This document shows, piece by piece, positions 36,159-45,412 of a DNA stretch of 64,000 bases. The notes beneath the pieces were generated by a model. It saw only the letters and a list, made by a program, of their open reading frames with translations. It did no database searches and was not told the origin of the DNA. A program made the translations under genes and the position numbers. Within the stretch, counting starts at the first letter, position 1; each line of letters begins with the position of its first letter. The DNA is taken from the NCBI RefSeq assembly GCF_014647415.1, contig NZ_BMPD01000001.1:558001-622000 (forward strand). Reading direction: 5' to 3'. The DNA comes from Haloarcula sebkhae. GTDB taxonomy: Archaea; Halobacteriota; Halobacteria; Halobacteriales; Haloarculaceae.

Positions 36159-37022
36159 ATGTACAGGCTGGCCGTCGCCACGAACGCCGAGACCTTCGAG
36201 CGGATGCAGGCCCCGCTGGCGGCCCGCGATATCGAGGTGGGCCACGTCGAGACGGCCGAGCGGACGCTACCACTCGACGAGAGTCCCTACGACGAGTACG
36301 ACGTGGGCTTTGTCTACCCCTCCCGAATCATGGAGGGGGCCGTCGCCGATGCTATGCTGGACGTGCCGTGGGTCAACGACCGCGAGGCCATTCTCCGCTC
36401 GCGAAACAAGGCCGACGTACTGGCGCGTCTCGGCCGGGCAGGCGTTCCGGTTCCCGAGACCGTCGTCGTGTCGAACCCGGCGAGCGAGGCCGAGCTAACG
36501 GCGGCTTTCGAGCGGTTTGACCTACCCGTAGTCGTGAAGCCGAACTCGACGACCCGCGGCGTCGGCGTGGCCAAGGCCCACGATCTGGATTCGTTTCTCG
36601 GCATCGTCGACTACCTCGATCTGGTCCACGACTACCGCGCGGTCGGCGACCAGTCGTTTCTCGTGCAGGAGTACATCGCCGACGCCGCCGACTACCGCGT
36701 GATGGTCGTCGACGGTGAGTACGTCGGCGCGGTCGAGCGCCGCCTCCCCGAAGCGAGTCGTGACCAGGGCCGATGGAAGCACAACGTCCATCGCGGGGCC
36801 AAGGCGGAAGGGCAGGCACTGCCAGCGGCGCTGCGGGAACTGGCCGAAGACGCGGCCGACGAACTGGGGATTCCGTACCTCGGCGTCGACCTGCTAGTGA
36901 CCGACGACCGCGCGGTCGTCAACGAGACGAACGCCCGGCCGACGATCGATTCGGCGACGAAGTACGAGGACGGCTTCTGGGACGACTTGGCGGCGTTGAT
37001 ACGGAAAACAGCGGAGCAGTAG
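36159..37022 (+). CDS. RimK-like ATP-grasp ligase
   Basis: It has 287 residues starting MYRLAVATNAETF. The ATP-grasp core is visible in DLPVVVKPNSTTRGVGV (about 125-142), FLVQEYIADAADYRVMVVDG, KHNVHRGAKAEG and VDLLVTDDRAVVNETNARPTID (metal ligands E/N). RimK-family enzymes join amino acids, often glutamate, to a carboxyl acceptor such as a ribosomal protein, coenzyme F420 or LysW-type carrier. The acceptor here is unknown. Confidence 0.8.
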   Translation: MYRLAVATNAETFERMQAPLAARDIEVGHVETAERTLPLDESPYDEYDVGFVYPSRIMEGAVADAMLDVPWVNDREAILRSRNKADVLARLGRAGVPVPETVVVSNPASEAELTAAFERFDLPVVVKPNSTTRGVGVAKAHDLDSFLGIVDYLDLVHDYRAVGDQSFLVQEYIADAADYRVMVVDGEYVGAVERRLPEASRDQGRWKHNVHRGAKAEGQALPAALRELAEDAADELGIPYLGVDLLVTDDRAVVNETNARPTIDSATKYEDGFWDDLAALIRKTAEQ

Positions 37023-37079
37023 CGGAACAGGCGTACTGCGGCTAGCGCGCAAAAAAACCAGAAGCGACTGACAGGTGTG

Positions 37080-37466
37080 CTACAGTTCGATGTCCGCGGA
37101 GTCCTCTTCGGGGTCGAAGGTGACTTCGAGGATGCCGTTGTTGTACGTCGCGGCGGCGGAGTGTTCGTCGACGCGGGTCGGCAGGGTCAGTCGTTCGTGG
37201 TACTCGCGCTCTGGACTTTCGGCGTTGATCGTGAGGACAGTGCCGTCGCACTTGAGGTCGATCGCGTCCTTGTCGACACCCGGAACGTCGGCGACAACTC
37301 GGATCTCCTCGTCGGTTTCGTGAACGTCGACGTGGAGATCGGCCCCGCCGCCACCGGTGTCCCGGTCGATGTGGACGTCGCCTTCGGCCCCCATCATCTC
37401 GTCCATCATCCGCTCTATTTCCCGGAAGAACTCATCGAACGGGTCGTCACTGTCATCGCGTCTCAT
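37080..37466 (-). CDS. Hsp20/alpha-crystallin family small heat-shock protein
   Basis: It has 128 residues. A Met-rich N-terminal arm (FFREIERMMDEMMGAE) precedes the alpha-crystallin domain (DLHVDVHETDEEIRVVADVPG to NNGILEVTFDP). It is shorter than the copy at 13374 and diverged from it, so the two probably handle different stress conditions. Confidence 0.88.
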   Translation of the reverse strand: MRRDDSDDPFDEFFREIERMMDEMMGAEGDVHIDRDTGGGGADLHVDVHETDEEIRVVADVPGVDKDAIDLKCDGTVLTINAESPEREYHERLTLPTRVDEHSAAATYNNGILEVTFDPEEDSADIEL

Positions 37467-37667
37467 TCCTATACACCAGTACGTCCGTCCGTTTCAAAAG
37501 CCTTCGGACGAACCTAGTACCTGCCAACAGATACCGTCCAGCGGGCGCTCTCATCTGAGCTAGCACCCTCACTATTAATCATTCGTGCCCGAACACGCAT
37601 AAACAAACACAAATTTACAACAAATCCGAAAACATTTTACACTGACCGACTGCCTTTCTAGACACCA

Positions 37668-38672
37668 ATGAGTAAGCCAGTCCGTGTCGGCCTCAACGGC
37701 TTCGGCCGTATCGGCCGCAACGTACTCCGCGCATCGTTACACAACGACGACGTCGAAATCGTCGGCATCAACGACGTGATGGACGATTCGGAGATCGATT
37801 ACTTCGCCCAGTACGACACTGTCATGGGTGAACTCGAAGGAGCCAGCGTCGACGACGGCGTCCTCACGGTCGAGGGGACCGACTTCGAGGCGGGCATCTT
37901 CCACGAAACCGACCCCACACAGCTCCCGTGGGAAGACCTCGATGTGGATGTCGCCTTCGAAGCGACCGGCATCTTCCGCACCAAGGAGGACGCGAGCCAG
38001 CACCTCGACGCCGGGGCCGACAAGGTCCTCATCTCCGCGCCGCCGAAGGGCGACGAGCCGGTCAAGCAGCTCGTCTACGGCGTCAACCACGACGAGTACG
38101 ACGGCGAAGACGTCGTCTCGAACGCCTCCTGTACGACCAACTCCATCACACCGGTCGCGAAGGTTCTCGACGAGGAGTTCGGCATCAACGCCGGCCAGCT
38201 GACGACGGTCCACGCCTACACCGGCTCCCAGAACCTGATGGACGGCCCGAACGGCAAGCCCCGGCGTCGCCGCGCGGCCGCCGAGAACATCATCCCAACC
38301 TCGACCGGTGCCGCGCAGGCGGCTACCGAGGTCCTGCCCGAACTTGAGGGCAAGCTCGACGGGATGGCCATCCGCGTCCCGGTGCCGAACGGCTCCATCA
38401 CCGAGTTCGTCGTCGACCTTGACGACGACGTGACGGAGAGCGATGTCAACGCCGCCTTCGAGGAGGCCGCCGCTGGCGAACTCGAAGGCGTGCTGGGCGT
38501 CACGAGCGACGATGTCGTCTCCTCCGACATCCTTGGAGACCCGTACTCCACACAGGTCGACCTGCAGTCGACGAACGTCGTCTCCGGGATGACGAAGATC
38601 CTCACGTGGTACGACAACGAGTACGGCTTCTCGAACCGGATGCTCGACGTGGCCGAGTACATCACCGAGTAA
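37668..38672 (+). CDS. gap: Glyceraldehyde-3-phosphate dehydrogenase (type I)
   Basis: It has 334 residues. NAD(P)-binding GLNGFGRIGRNVL is at the N-terminus. The catalytic Cys lies in SNASCTTNSI (about 147-156), and the conserved HAYTGSQN and WYDNEYGFSNRM motifs follow. In glycolysis/gluconeogenesis it converts G3P to 1,3-bisphosphoglycerate. A TATA-like cattttac at 37633 is 30 bp before the start. pgk lies 320 bp downstream, so the two consecutive pathway steps are neighbours. Confidence 0.95.
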   Translation: MSKPVRVGLNGFGRIGRNVLRASLHNDDVEIVGINDVMDDSEIDYFAQYDTVMGELEGASVDDGVLTVEGTDFEAGIFHETDPTQLPWEDLDVDVAFEATGIFRTKEDASQHLDAGADKVLISAPPKGDEPVKQLVYGVNHDEYDGEDVVSNASCTTNSITPVAKVLDEEFGINAGQLTTVHAYTGSQNLMDGPNGKPRRRRAAAENIIPTSTGAAQAATEVLPELEGKLDGMAIRVPVPNGSITEFVVDLDDDVTESDVNAAFEEAAAGELEGVLGVTSDDVVSSDILGDPYSTQVDLQSTNVVSGMTKILTWYDNEYGFSNRMLDVAEYITE

Positions 38673-38730
38673 GCGCAGAAACGGTTTGCAGCGCCAGTAA
38701 AGTTTATAATTATTATTCACTAAAGACACT

Positions 38731-38780
38731 ACACACAGAGAGCCTGAGCCAGTACCTGACTACTGGTCGGCTCTGTGTGT
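38731..38780 (+). promoter_or_regulatory. Long stem-loop in the gap-pgk intergenic region
   Basis: acacacagag at 38731 and agccagta at 38749-38756 pair with tactggtc and ggctctgtgtgt at 38761-38780, giving a long imperfect hairpin with a 4-nt loop. It begins about 30 bp after a TATA-like tttataattat (38703-38713), so it would be the 5' end of a transcript. It may be a 5' leader of pgk or a small RNA. A second weak promoter (ccgttaag near 38959) is closer to pgk. Confidence 0.5.
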
Positions 38781-38991
38781 CGGCACAAGCCCGTGTTCGC
38801 AGCTGACGCGCCGTGTCCCGGCGTCGGCTGTGTACGGCGCAAGTGTCCCCACCAACTCCCCACCCCACCCCTCTCCCACCCTCACTTTTGCGTTGGCAAC
38901 CAGAGCAGATACCGGTGCTACTCCCCCTAACAGGCCACTCACTGTTCGGACTCGGAAACCGTTAAGCGGCCGGCAGGTGTCCTCCCGAGTG

Positions 38992-40197
38992 ATGACTTTC
39001 CAGACGCTCGATGACCTTGACGACGGACAGCGCGTCCTCGTCCGACTCGATCTCAATTCACCGGTGGAGGACGGTACGGTACAGGACAATCGACGGTTCG
39101 ACCGTCACGCGGAGACGATCAGCGAACTCATCGACCGTGGGTTCGAGGTCGCGGTGCTGGCCCACCAGGGTCGCCCGGGCCGCGACGATTTCGTTTCGCT
39201 CGAACAACACGCAGATATCCTTGCCGACCACATCGACCACGATGTGGACTTCGTCGACGAGACCTACGGGCCACAGGCGATTCACGACATCGCCGATCTC
39301 GACGGCGGCGACGTGCTCGTCCTGGAGAACACGCGGATGTGCGACGATGAACTGCCCGAGGAGGACCCCGAGATCAAATCACAGACGGAGTTCGTCCAGA
39401 CGCTGGCCGGGGAGTTCGACGCTTACATCAACGACGCCTACTCCGCGGCCCACCGCTCGCACGCCTCGCTCGTGGGCTTCCCGCTGGTAATGGACGCTTA
39501 CGCCGGCCGCGTGATGGAAACCGAGTACGAGGCCAACACCGCCATCGCCGAGAAGGAGTTCGACGGGCAGGTGACGATGGTCGTCGGCGGAACGAAGGCC
39601 ACCGACGTCATCGACGTGATGACCCACCTCGACGAGAAGGTCGACGACTTCCTGCTCGGCGGTATCGCGGGCGAACTGTTCCTGCGAGCCGCTGGCTACC
39701 CGGTCGGCTACGACATCGACGACGCGAACCTCTACGACGAGCAGTGGGAACAGAACAGCGAAAAGATCGAATCCATGCTCGAAGACCATCGCGACCAGAT
39801 CACACTCGCGGTCGATCTGGCCTACGAAGACGACGACGGCGACCGCGCCGAGCAGGCCGTCGACGACATCGAGGAAAAGAGCGTCTCCTACCTCGACGTT
39901 GGGAGCGAGACGGTCATGGAGTACTCACCGATCATCCGCGACTCCGAGGCCGTCTTCGTGAAGGGCGCGCTGGGGATGTTCGAGGACGAGCGGTTCTCGG
40001 TCGGGACCGCCGGCGTGCTCGAAGCTATCGCCGACACCGACTGCTTCTCCGTCGTCGGCGGCGGTGACACCTCACGAGCCATCGAGATGTACGGAATGGA
40101 AGAGGACGAGTTCGGCCACGTCTCTATCGCGGGTGGGGCCTACATCCGGGCACTGACCGGCGCGGAACTGGTCGGCGTCGAAGTGCTGCAGCGTTAA
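38992..40197 (+). CDS. pgk: Phosphoglycerate kinase
   Basis: It has 401 residues starting MTFQTLDDLDDGQRV. VRLDLNSPV is the substrate-binding N-terminal motif, RRFDRHAETISELI follows, and GGGDTSRAIE and FVKGALGMFEDE are nucleotide-site motifs. It transfers the phosphoryl group from 1,3-bisphosphoglycerate to ADP, the step after gap. Its stop overlaps the stop of a small antisense gene by 2 bp. Confidence 0.95.
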   Translation: MTFQTLDDLDDGQRVLVRLDLNSPVEDGTVQDNRRFDRHAETISELIDRGFEVAVLAHQGRPGRDDFVSLEQHADILADHIDHDVDFVDETYGPQAIHDIADLDGGDVLVLENTRMCDDELPEEDPEIKSQTEFVQTLAGEFDAYINDAYSAAHRSHASLVGFPLVMDAYAGRVMETEYEANTAIAEKEFDGQVTMVVGGTKATDVIDVMTHLDEKVDDFLLGGIAGELFLRAAGYPVGYDIDDANLYDEQWEQNSEKIESMLEDHRDQITLAVDLAYEDDDGDRAEQAVDDIEEKSVSYLDVGSETVMEYSPIIRDSEAVFVKGALGMFEDERFSVGTAGVLEAIADTDCFSVVGGGDTSRAIEMYGMEEDEFGHVSIAGGAYIRALTGAELVGVEVLQR

Positions 40198-40340
40198 CTG
40201 CGGCCTTTCGTCTCGGCGTGTCGCAGGTCCCAGTCCTCGATTATTTCGTCGGGCACCTCGACGATTCGCCCGGTTTCGGTCGGCTCCGTCCGTGCGTGAC
40301 GGCCAGTCCAGTCGTGGTCAGCGTCGGGCGTGGCTGCCAT
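40194..40340 (-). CDS. Small protein convergent with pgk
   Basis: It has 48 residues, MAATPDADHDWTGRHARTEP and 28 more, highly acidic in the haloarchaeal manner. A TATA-like aatttatca (minus strand, 40362-40370) lies 22-30 bp before its ATG, as in leaderless genes. It overlaps the pgk stop by 3 bp, tail to tail. No family was recognised. Confidence 0.55.
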   Translation of the reverse strand: MAATPDADHDWTGRHARTEPTETGRIVEVPDEIIEDWDLRHAETKGRS

Positions 40341-40468
40341 ACACTGCGTTACCAGCGGCGATGATAAATTCCTTCTGCAATATTGGTGTAAACAATTACT
40401 CGATTCCGAGTCTATATTACGTCTCCGGGAAGCGAAGTGCTTTCCGCCAGCCGCGCCGTATCTGGCAT

Positions 40469-41047
40469 ATGTTCACCGGAATCGTCGAGACGACCGGCGA
40501 GGTGCAGGCGGTTATTGACGACGAGGGCGGGCGTCGGATGCGGATCGGCGCGCCGTTCGAGGGACTCGACCACGGCCAGTCGATCAGCGTCAGCGGCGTC
40601 TGTCTCACCGTCGAGAAAGCAGCCGACAGCGAGTGGTTCGAGGTATTTCTCGCTCAGGAAACCCTTGCCCGGACGTTCTTCGACGATCTTGCAGGTGGTG
40701 ATCAGGTGAACCTCGAGCGGGCGGTGCCCGCTGACGGCCGATTCGACGGCCACATCGTACAGGGCCACGTCGATACGACGGCCGAAATCGTCGGTATCGA
40801 GCAGGAAGGCGAGGACTGGACGTTCACGTTCTCTCTGCCCGAGGACCATCGGGACTATCTAGTCCAGAAAGGGTCGATAACGGTCGACGGCATCAGCCTG
40901 ACTATTGCCGACCGGCGCTCCGAGGAGTTCGACGTGGCGATCATCCCGACGACGTACGCCGAGACGACGCTGTCGGAGAAGACGGTCGGCGATCCGGTAC
41001 ATCTGGAGGTCGACGTAGTTGCGAAGTACGTCGAACAGCTGGTTTAA
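40469..41047 (+). CDS. ribE: Riboflavin synthase (alpha chain type)
   Basis: It has 192 residues starting MFTGIVETTGEVQAV. The two internal lumazine-binding repeats are visible: SISVSGVCLTVE ... DGHIVQGHVDTTAEI, and SITVDGISLTIAD ... PTTYAETTLSEK. It catalyses dismutation of two 6,7-dimethyl-8-ribityllumazine molecules to riboflavin. It is a bacterial-type enzyme; most archaea outside halophiles use a different one. The stop overlaps the PrsW gene stop by 4 bp. Confidence 0.9.
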   Translation: MFTGIVETTGEVQAVIDDEGGRRMRIGAPFEGLDHGQSISVSGVCLTVEKAADSEWFEVFLAQETLARTFFDDLAGGDQVNLERAVPADGRFDGHIVQGHVDTTAEIVGIEQEGEDWTFTFSLPEDHRDYLVQKGSITVDGISLTIADRRSEEFDVAIIPTTYAETTLSEKTVGDPVHLEVDVVAKYVEQLV

Positions 41048-42078
41048 GGGTCAAACTCGGTCTGTTCCGGCCGAAGCGCAGTCTCGTCCGGGTCCTCATG
41101 AGCGCGCTTGTAGGCCCGCCGGTAGGTGTGAACTTTCTTCAGCAACAGCAGGCCGAAGAACGAGTCGTACACGATGACGAATCCGAAGAACGCGACGAGG
41201 AAGTCGACGTTGTATATCGTGGCCACGATGGCGGTAACTGGGCCGGCCAGCGTGTTGTAGACGGCGTGGATGAGCGAAGCGATGAGCAGTCCCTTCAGCA
41301 CGATTGGGCCGGCATCATCGGGGTTGAACTTCGCCAGACCGAGGTAGTAGCCGGCGAAGGCCGAGTAGATGACGTGTCCCGGTCCTGCGAGTGCTCTGAC
41401 CGCGGTGATGTCACTACTGGCCGCGAGTAACTCAACCGTCCCCGTAGCCATCTCGGCGTTTTGGGTGATGTACAACGCGTTTTCAATGGTCGCAAAGCCA
41501 AGGCCGGCGGCAGCACCGTACACTGCACCGTCGACGACGGCGTCGAAGCGGTTGTCGCGGAAGGCGTACAGGCGCACCGCCAGCAACTTCACTGTCTCTT
41601 CGACGGGACCGACGATGAGGAAGAAAACGAACACCTGACCGAGGAACGGGACCAGACCGAATCCGGAGCCGATAGCCTGCACCGGCTCGCCCAAGCGGCC
41701 GTTGAGAATACCGGCAAAGCCGGCAAACAGCACGCCCAGAAGGAACGTCCCCACGAGCAGCGTCAGCGGTTCCTCCGTGGTCACATCAGCGTAGTAGATG
41801 TAGGCCGCGAGACCAAACGCCGGCACAGCAGAGAGAATTGCCATCCCGGCAAACAGCGGCTGGTCGCTGAGTGCGCCGAGGCTCCCGAACGCCACCTGCA
41901 AGAGGAGAATCAGAATGGCCGCAAGGATGACCAGATACCGCAGCGTCCGTATTCCGATGTGGTAGAGCCAGTGGGCGAACCGGTCCAGCGTCGACCGGGG
42001 CTCCCAAGTCGATATCTCGTAGAGATCAGCAGACCCGTCAGCGTTTGCCTCAACCGGGTCCTGCCGGTGCTTTCCCAT
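41044..42078 (-). CDS. PrsW-family intramembrane metalloprotease
   Basis: It has 344 residues with about eight transmembrane segments. Motifs of the family are visible: GPVEETVKLLAVR (EE pair), FATIENALYI, GPGHVIYSAFAGYYLG and LIHAVYN, which supply Glu and His residues that coordinate zinc in the membrane. PrsW cleaves membrane proteins in stress signalling. The substrate is unknown. The basic, charged C-terminus is unusual but common in haloarchaea. Confidence 0.83.
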   Translation of the reverse strand: MGKHRQDPVEANADGSADLYEISTWEPRSTLDRFAHWLYHIGIRTLRYLVILAAILILLLQVAFGSLGALSDQPLFAGMAILSAVPAFGLAAYIYYADVTTEEPLTLLVGTFLLGVLFAGFAGILNGRLGEPVQAIGSGFGLVPFLGQVFVFFLIVGPVEETVKLLAVRLYAFRDNRFDAVVDGAVYGAAAGLGFATIENALYITQNAEMATGTVELLAASSDITAVRALAGPGHVIYSAFAGYYLGLAKFNPDDAGPIVLKGLLIASLIHAVYNTLAGPVTAIVATIYNVDFLVAFFGFVIVYDSFFGLLLLKKVHTYRRAYKRAHEDPDETALRPEQTEFDP

Positions 42079-42244
42079 GTCCCACGTCTACATCCCGTCT
42101 CACCTAACCGTTTGGTTCGGCTATAACCGAGCGAGCACTGGGCGGCGGTATGGCTGTCACTGTATTCAGTCAGGACAGTCCCTGCCAAAACGGACACTTG
42201 CAGGAGACGAGAGGCTTTTCGCACGGGGTCACCAACAGGGATAT

Positions 42245-42838
42245 ATGACGCTACGCGCGGGTGTACTCGCGGTTCAGGGCGATGTCTCTGAACACGGGGA
42301 CGCAATCGAGCGGGCAGCAACGGCCCACGACCGGACTGCAGAGGTCGTCGAGATACGCGAGGCAGGGCTGGTCCCGGACTGCGATGTCCTGTTGCTACCG
42401 GGGGGGGAATCGACCACGATTTCGCGGCTTATCCACCGGGAAGGCATCGCAGAGGAAATCGAATCTCATGTCGACGCCGGCAAGCCGGTGCTGGCGACGT
42501 GTGCCGGGCTCATCGTTAGCGCGACCGACGCACAGGACGACCGCGTCGACACGCTGAACGTCATCGATGTCTCCGTCGAACGCAACGCCTTCGGGCGACA
42601 GAAGGACAGCTTCGAGGCCCCGCTTGACGTGACCGGGCTCGACGACTCGTTCCCGGCGGTGTTCATCCGCGCACCAGTCATCGACTACGTCGGCGAGGAC
42701 GTCGAAGTGCTGGCGACGTGGGACGACCGTCCGGTCGCCGTCCGTGACGGGCCGGTCGTCGGCACGTCGTTCCACCCCGAGCTGACCGAGGACCCGCGCA
42801 TCCACGATCTGGCCTTTTTCGACTCGGTGGAGTCGTAG
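42245..42838 (+). CDS. pdxT: Pyridoxal 5'-phosphate synthase glutaminase subunit
   Basis: It has 197 residues. It is a class-I-like glutaminase: LLLPGGESTTISRL, LATCAGLIV (nucleophile Cys) and SFHPELTED (His/Glu triad). It delivers ammonia to PdxS in PLP synthesis. pdxS is not next to it, as is usual for haloarchaea. It is followed 36 bp later by hisE. Confidence 0.93.
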   Translation: MTLRAGVLAVQGDVSEHGDAIERAATAHDRTAEVVEIREAGLVPDCDVLLLPGGESTTISRLIHREGIAEEIESHVDAGKPVLATCAGLIVSATDAQDDRVDTLNVIDVSVERNAFGRQKDSFEAPLDVTGLDDSFPAVFIRAPVIDYVGEDVEVLATWDDRPVAVRDGPVVGTSFHPELTEDPRIHDLAFFDSVES

Positions 42839-42874
42839 CGACGGCCTGAAGGCCCCGCTGACCGAACGGCGGCT

Positions 42875-43171
42875 ATGAGCGACGACACCGGTGACGTTAT
42901 CGACGAACTGTTCACTGTCATCGAGGACCGCAAGACGAACCTGCCCGAGGACTCCTATACTGCGTCGCTGTTCACCCACGAGAAGGGCGAAAACGCCGTA
43001 CTGGAGAAACTCGGCGAGGAGACGACGGAGCTGATTCTGGCGGCCAAGGACAACGATACCGAGGAGTTGGCCCACGAGTCGGCCGACATCGTCTATCACC
43101 TGCTCGTTCTGCTGTCGATGAAGGAGATGGATGTCGACGATTTGCGTACAGAGCTGGCCAAGCGGCGGTAA
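42875..43171 (+). CDS. hisE: Phosphoribosyl-ATP pyrophosphatase
   Basis: It has 98 residues. LPEDSYTASLF, KLGEETTELILAAK and LAHESADIVYHLLVLL match the HisE MazG-like family with acidic metal ligands. It hydrolyses PR-ATP to PR-AMP in the second step of histidine synthesis. It is probably co-transcribed with pdxT. Confidence 0.92.
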   Translation: MSDDTGDVIDELFTVIEDRKTNLPEDSYTASLFTHEKGENAVLEKLGEETTELILAAKDNDTEELAHESADIVYHLLVLLSMKEMDVDDLRTELAKRR

Positions 43172-43234
43172 GGCGACCCGTCACCAGGAGTGGGGCACGA
43201 TAGATTGACACGGACACAGTTCATATCAGGAGGT

Positions 43235-45172
43235 ATGGGCCATGTGGTGTCGGGCATTACAGTCCTCTGTGTCGATGATGAACCGTCGTACGCAGATCTG
43301 ATTGCGACACATCTCGAACGCAACGACGAGGCGATCGACGCCACCGGCGTCACGAGCGCTGCGGACGGGCTGTCGTATCTGGACGAACACGACGTAGACT
43401 GTATCGTCAGCGACTACGACATGCCCGGTATCGACGGGCTGGAGTTTCTGGAAACGGTCCGCGCCAGAGACCCGGACATGCCGTTTCTGCTGTTTACAAG
43501 CCAGGGGAGCGAGTCGCTCGCAAGCGAGGCAGTCTCGGCCGGCGTCACTGACTATATTCAGAAAAGACATGGGTCCCAGCAGTACGCCATACTCGCGCAG
43601 CGAATCCGAAACACAGTCGAACGAGTCAGAGCGAAAGCAACAGCCGACGCCGCACAGACACGGACAAAACAGATTCTCGACGCAACGAGCGATGCGGTTC
43701 TCGTCAGCGTCGCCGACACCGTCGTGTACGCGAACCCGGCGGCAACTGAACTGTTCGGTGCCACCGACAGCGACGAACTCCGCGACCGGCCGCTGACTGA
43801 CCTCGTCGAACCGACGGCTGACGGCGGAGTCGAGACCGTCGAACGCGTCGTCGGGGACGACCGGACGGCTGGTCAGGTCAGACGGATGATACGAACGCTG
43901 GCCGGCAACAGCGTCCAAGCCAGCATCACAGCGTGTGACGTGACCTGGGACGGCAACGACGGCACAGTGTCGGTCATCAGCGACCGAAGTGATACCGACG
44001 AGCGCGAGCATCGACTCGAAGCGCTACACGAGGCCACCCGGCACTTGATGGCCGCCGAAGTCCACAACGAAGTCGCCGGTATCGGTGTCAACGCCGCCGC
44101 GGAGATTATCGGACTTGACGCAAACGCCGTCCACCTCATCAACGATGACGGGCAGTTAGAACCCGTCGCCGCGACCGCGTCGGCTCGGGAGTTGGTCGGT
44201 GATATCCCAACGTTCGAGCAGGGCGACAGCATTGCCTGGCGGGTGTACGAACGTGGCGAGGCGACTGCAGTTCCAGACGTGCGGCTGGAAGAGGACGTGC
44301 AGAACCCCGAGACGCCAATACGCAGCGAGCTATATCTGCCACTGGGGGAACACGGCCTTCTCATCGCCGCATCGGCGACTATCGACGCTTTCAACGAAGC
44401 AGACATCGTCGCTGGACGGGTCCTCGCGGCAAACATGGAGGCGGCCCTCGCCGCCGTCGAGCGCGACAAACAGCTCCGTGACCGTGAGCAGGAACTGTCG
44501 ACGCAAAACGACCGTCTGGAACAGTTCGCAACAGTCGTCAGTCACGACCTTCGCAACCCTCTGAACGTCGCTATCGGTCGGCTGGGTGCGTTGAAAGAGG
44601 AGTGTGACGACGACAATATCGCTGCGATAGAGCAGGCACTCGACCGGATGCAGGCGTTGATAGACGACCTCCTGTTGCTGGCCCGGACCGGCGACAGCAT
44701 CACCGAAATGGAAACGGTGGCACTGGAAACGGCAGTCGAGGACTGCTGGGAGGTCGTCGACACCGGCGACGCAGCGCTGGTGGTCGACACCGACCGCAAG
44801 ATACAGGCAGATGCGACGCGGCTCAAGCAGTTGCTGGAGAACCTGATCCGAAATGCCGTAGAACACAGCGCTACGGACGAGCAGATGCAGTCTGGCGGTG
44901 CCAGCGACTACGACGGTCCGGGCGTGACAATAACGATGAGTGCGATTCCGGGCGGGTTCGCCGTCTCGGATGACGGCTCGGGCATCCCCGAAGCCGACCG
45001 GGAAACGGTGTTCCAAAGCGGCTACTCGACGACGACTGACGGCACCGGGTTCGGGCTCTCAATTGTCTCACAGATCGCCGCTGCGCATGGCTGGACGGTT
45101 ACGCTCACTGAAAGCGATGCCGGCGGCGCACGCTTCGAGTTTACCGGCGCCGACGTGGTATCGGAAGAATAG
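43235..45172 (+). CDS. Hybrid sensor: receiver + PAS + GAF + histidine kinase
   Basis: A CheY-like receiver (VLCVDDEPSYADL, with phospho-acceptor Asp in CIVSDYDMPG) leads to a PAS domain (about 145-235), a GAF domain (about 265-415) and the kinase core (H-box VVSHDLRNPLNVA; N-box NLIRNAVEHS; G1 DDGSGIPE; G2 GTGFGLSIV). About 645 residues. A Shine-Dalgarno-like aggaggt touches the ATG at 43235 with no spacing, so the GTG at 43244 may be the true start. This receiver-PAS-GAF-HK order is common in haloarchaea. Its signal and targets are unknown. Confidence 0.88.
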   Translation: MGHVVSGITVLCVDDEPSYADLIATHLERNDEAIDATGVTSAADGLSYLDEHDVDCIVSDYDMPGIDGLEFLETVRARDPDMPFLLFTSQGSESLASEAVSAGVTDYIQKRHGSQQYAILAQRIRNTVERVRAKATADAAQTRTKQILDATSDAVLVSVADTVVYANPAATELFGATDSDELRDRPLTDLVEPTADGGVETVERVVGDDRTAGQVRRMIRTLAGNSVQASITACDVTWDGNDGTVSVISDRSDTDEREHRLEALHEATRHLMAAEVHNEVAGIGVNAAAEIIGLDANAVHLINDDGQLEPVAATASARELVGDIPTFEQGDSIAWRVYERGEATAVPDVRLEEDVQNPETPIRSELYLPLGEHGLLIAASATIDAFNEADIVAGRVLAANMEAALAAVERDKQLRDREQELSTQNDRLEQFATVVSHDLRNPLNVAIGRLGALKEECDDDNIAAIEQALDRMQALIDDLLLLARTGDSITEMETVALETAVEDCWEVVDTGDAALVVDTDRKIQADATRLKQLLENLIRNAVEHSATDEQMQSGGASDYDGPGVTITMSAIPGGFAVSDDGSGIPEADRETVFQSGYSTTTDGTGFGLSIVSQIAAAHGWTVTLTESDAGGARFEFTGADVVSEE

Positions 45173-45177
45173 GGCGC

Positions 45178-45309
45178 TCAGTCGTCGTCTTCGTCGCGGG
45201 CTTCGCTCATGTGCTCCCAGATTTCGGTACAGCCACAGCCGTCCTCAACGTCCGCGAGATGCGCCCGCTCCGGGTCGTCTGCTTTCGACTTCGCCATCGT
45301 CTCTGTCAT
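45178..45309 (-). CDS. Small conserved haloarchaeal protein
   Basis: It has 43 residues, MTETMAKSKADDPERAHLAD onward, ending EIWEHMSEARDEDDD; an alternative start is the MAKSK methionine at 45297. The DPERAHLADVEDGCGCTEIWEH pattern, with the CGC motif, is one I recognise as conserved in haloarchaea. The cysteines suggest metal binding. It is convergent with the sensor kinase, 5 bp between stops. Confidence 0.6.
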   Translation of the reverse strand: MTETMAKSKADDPERAHLADVEDGCGCTEIWEHMSEARDEDDD

Positions 45310-45412
45310 GTAGTTACTGAGAGTTACCGGAGTTGATAAGGGTTGCCTGCGATCCAGTGGCAGACTGCTTAGCTGTCGATGCAGTCGCCGGCCGGTACCA
45401 GAAGCTCCCGTC

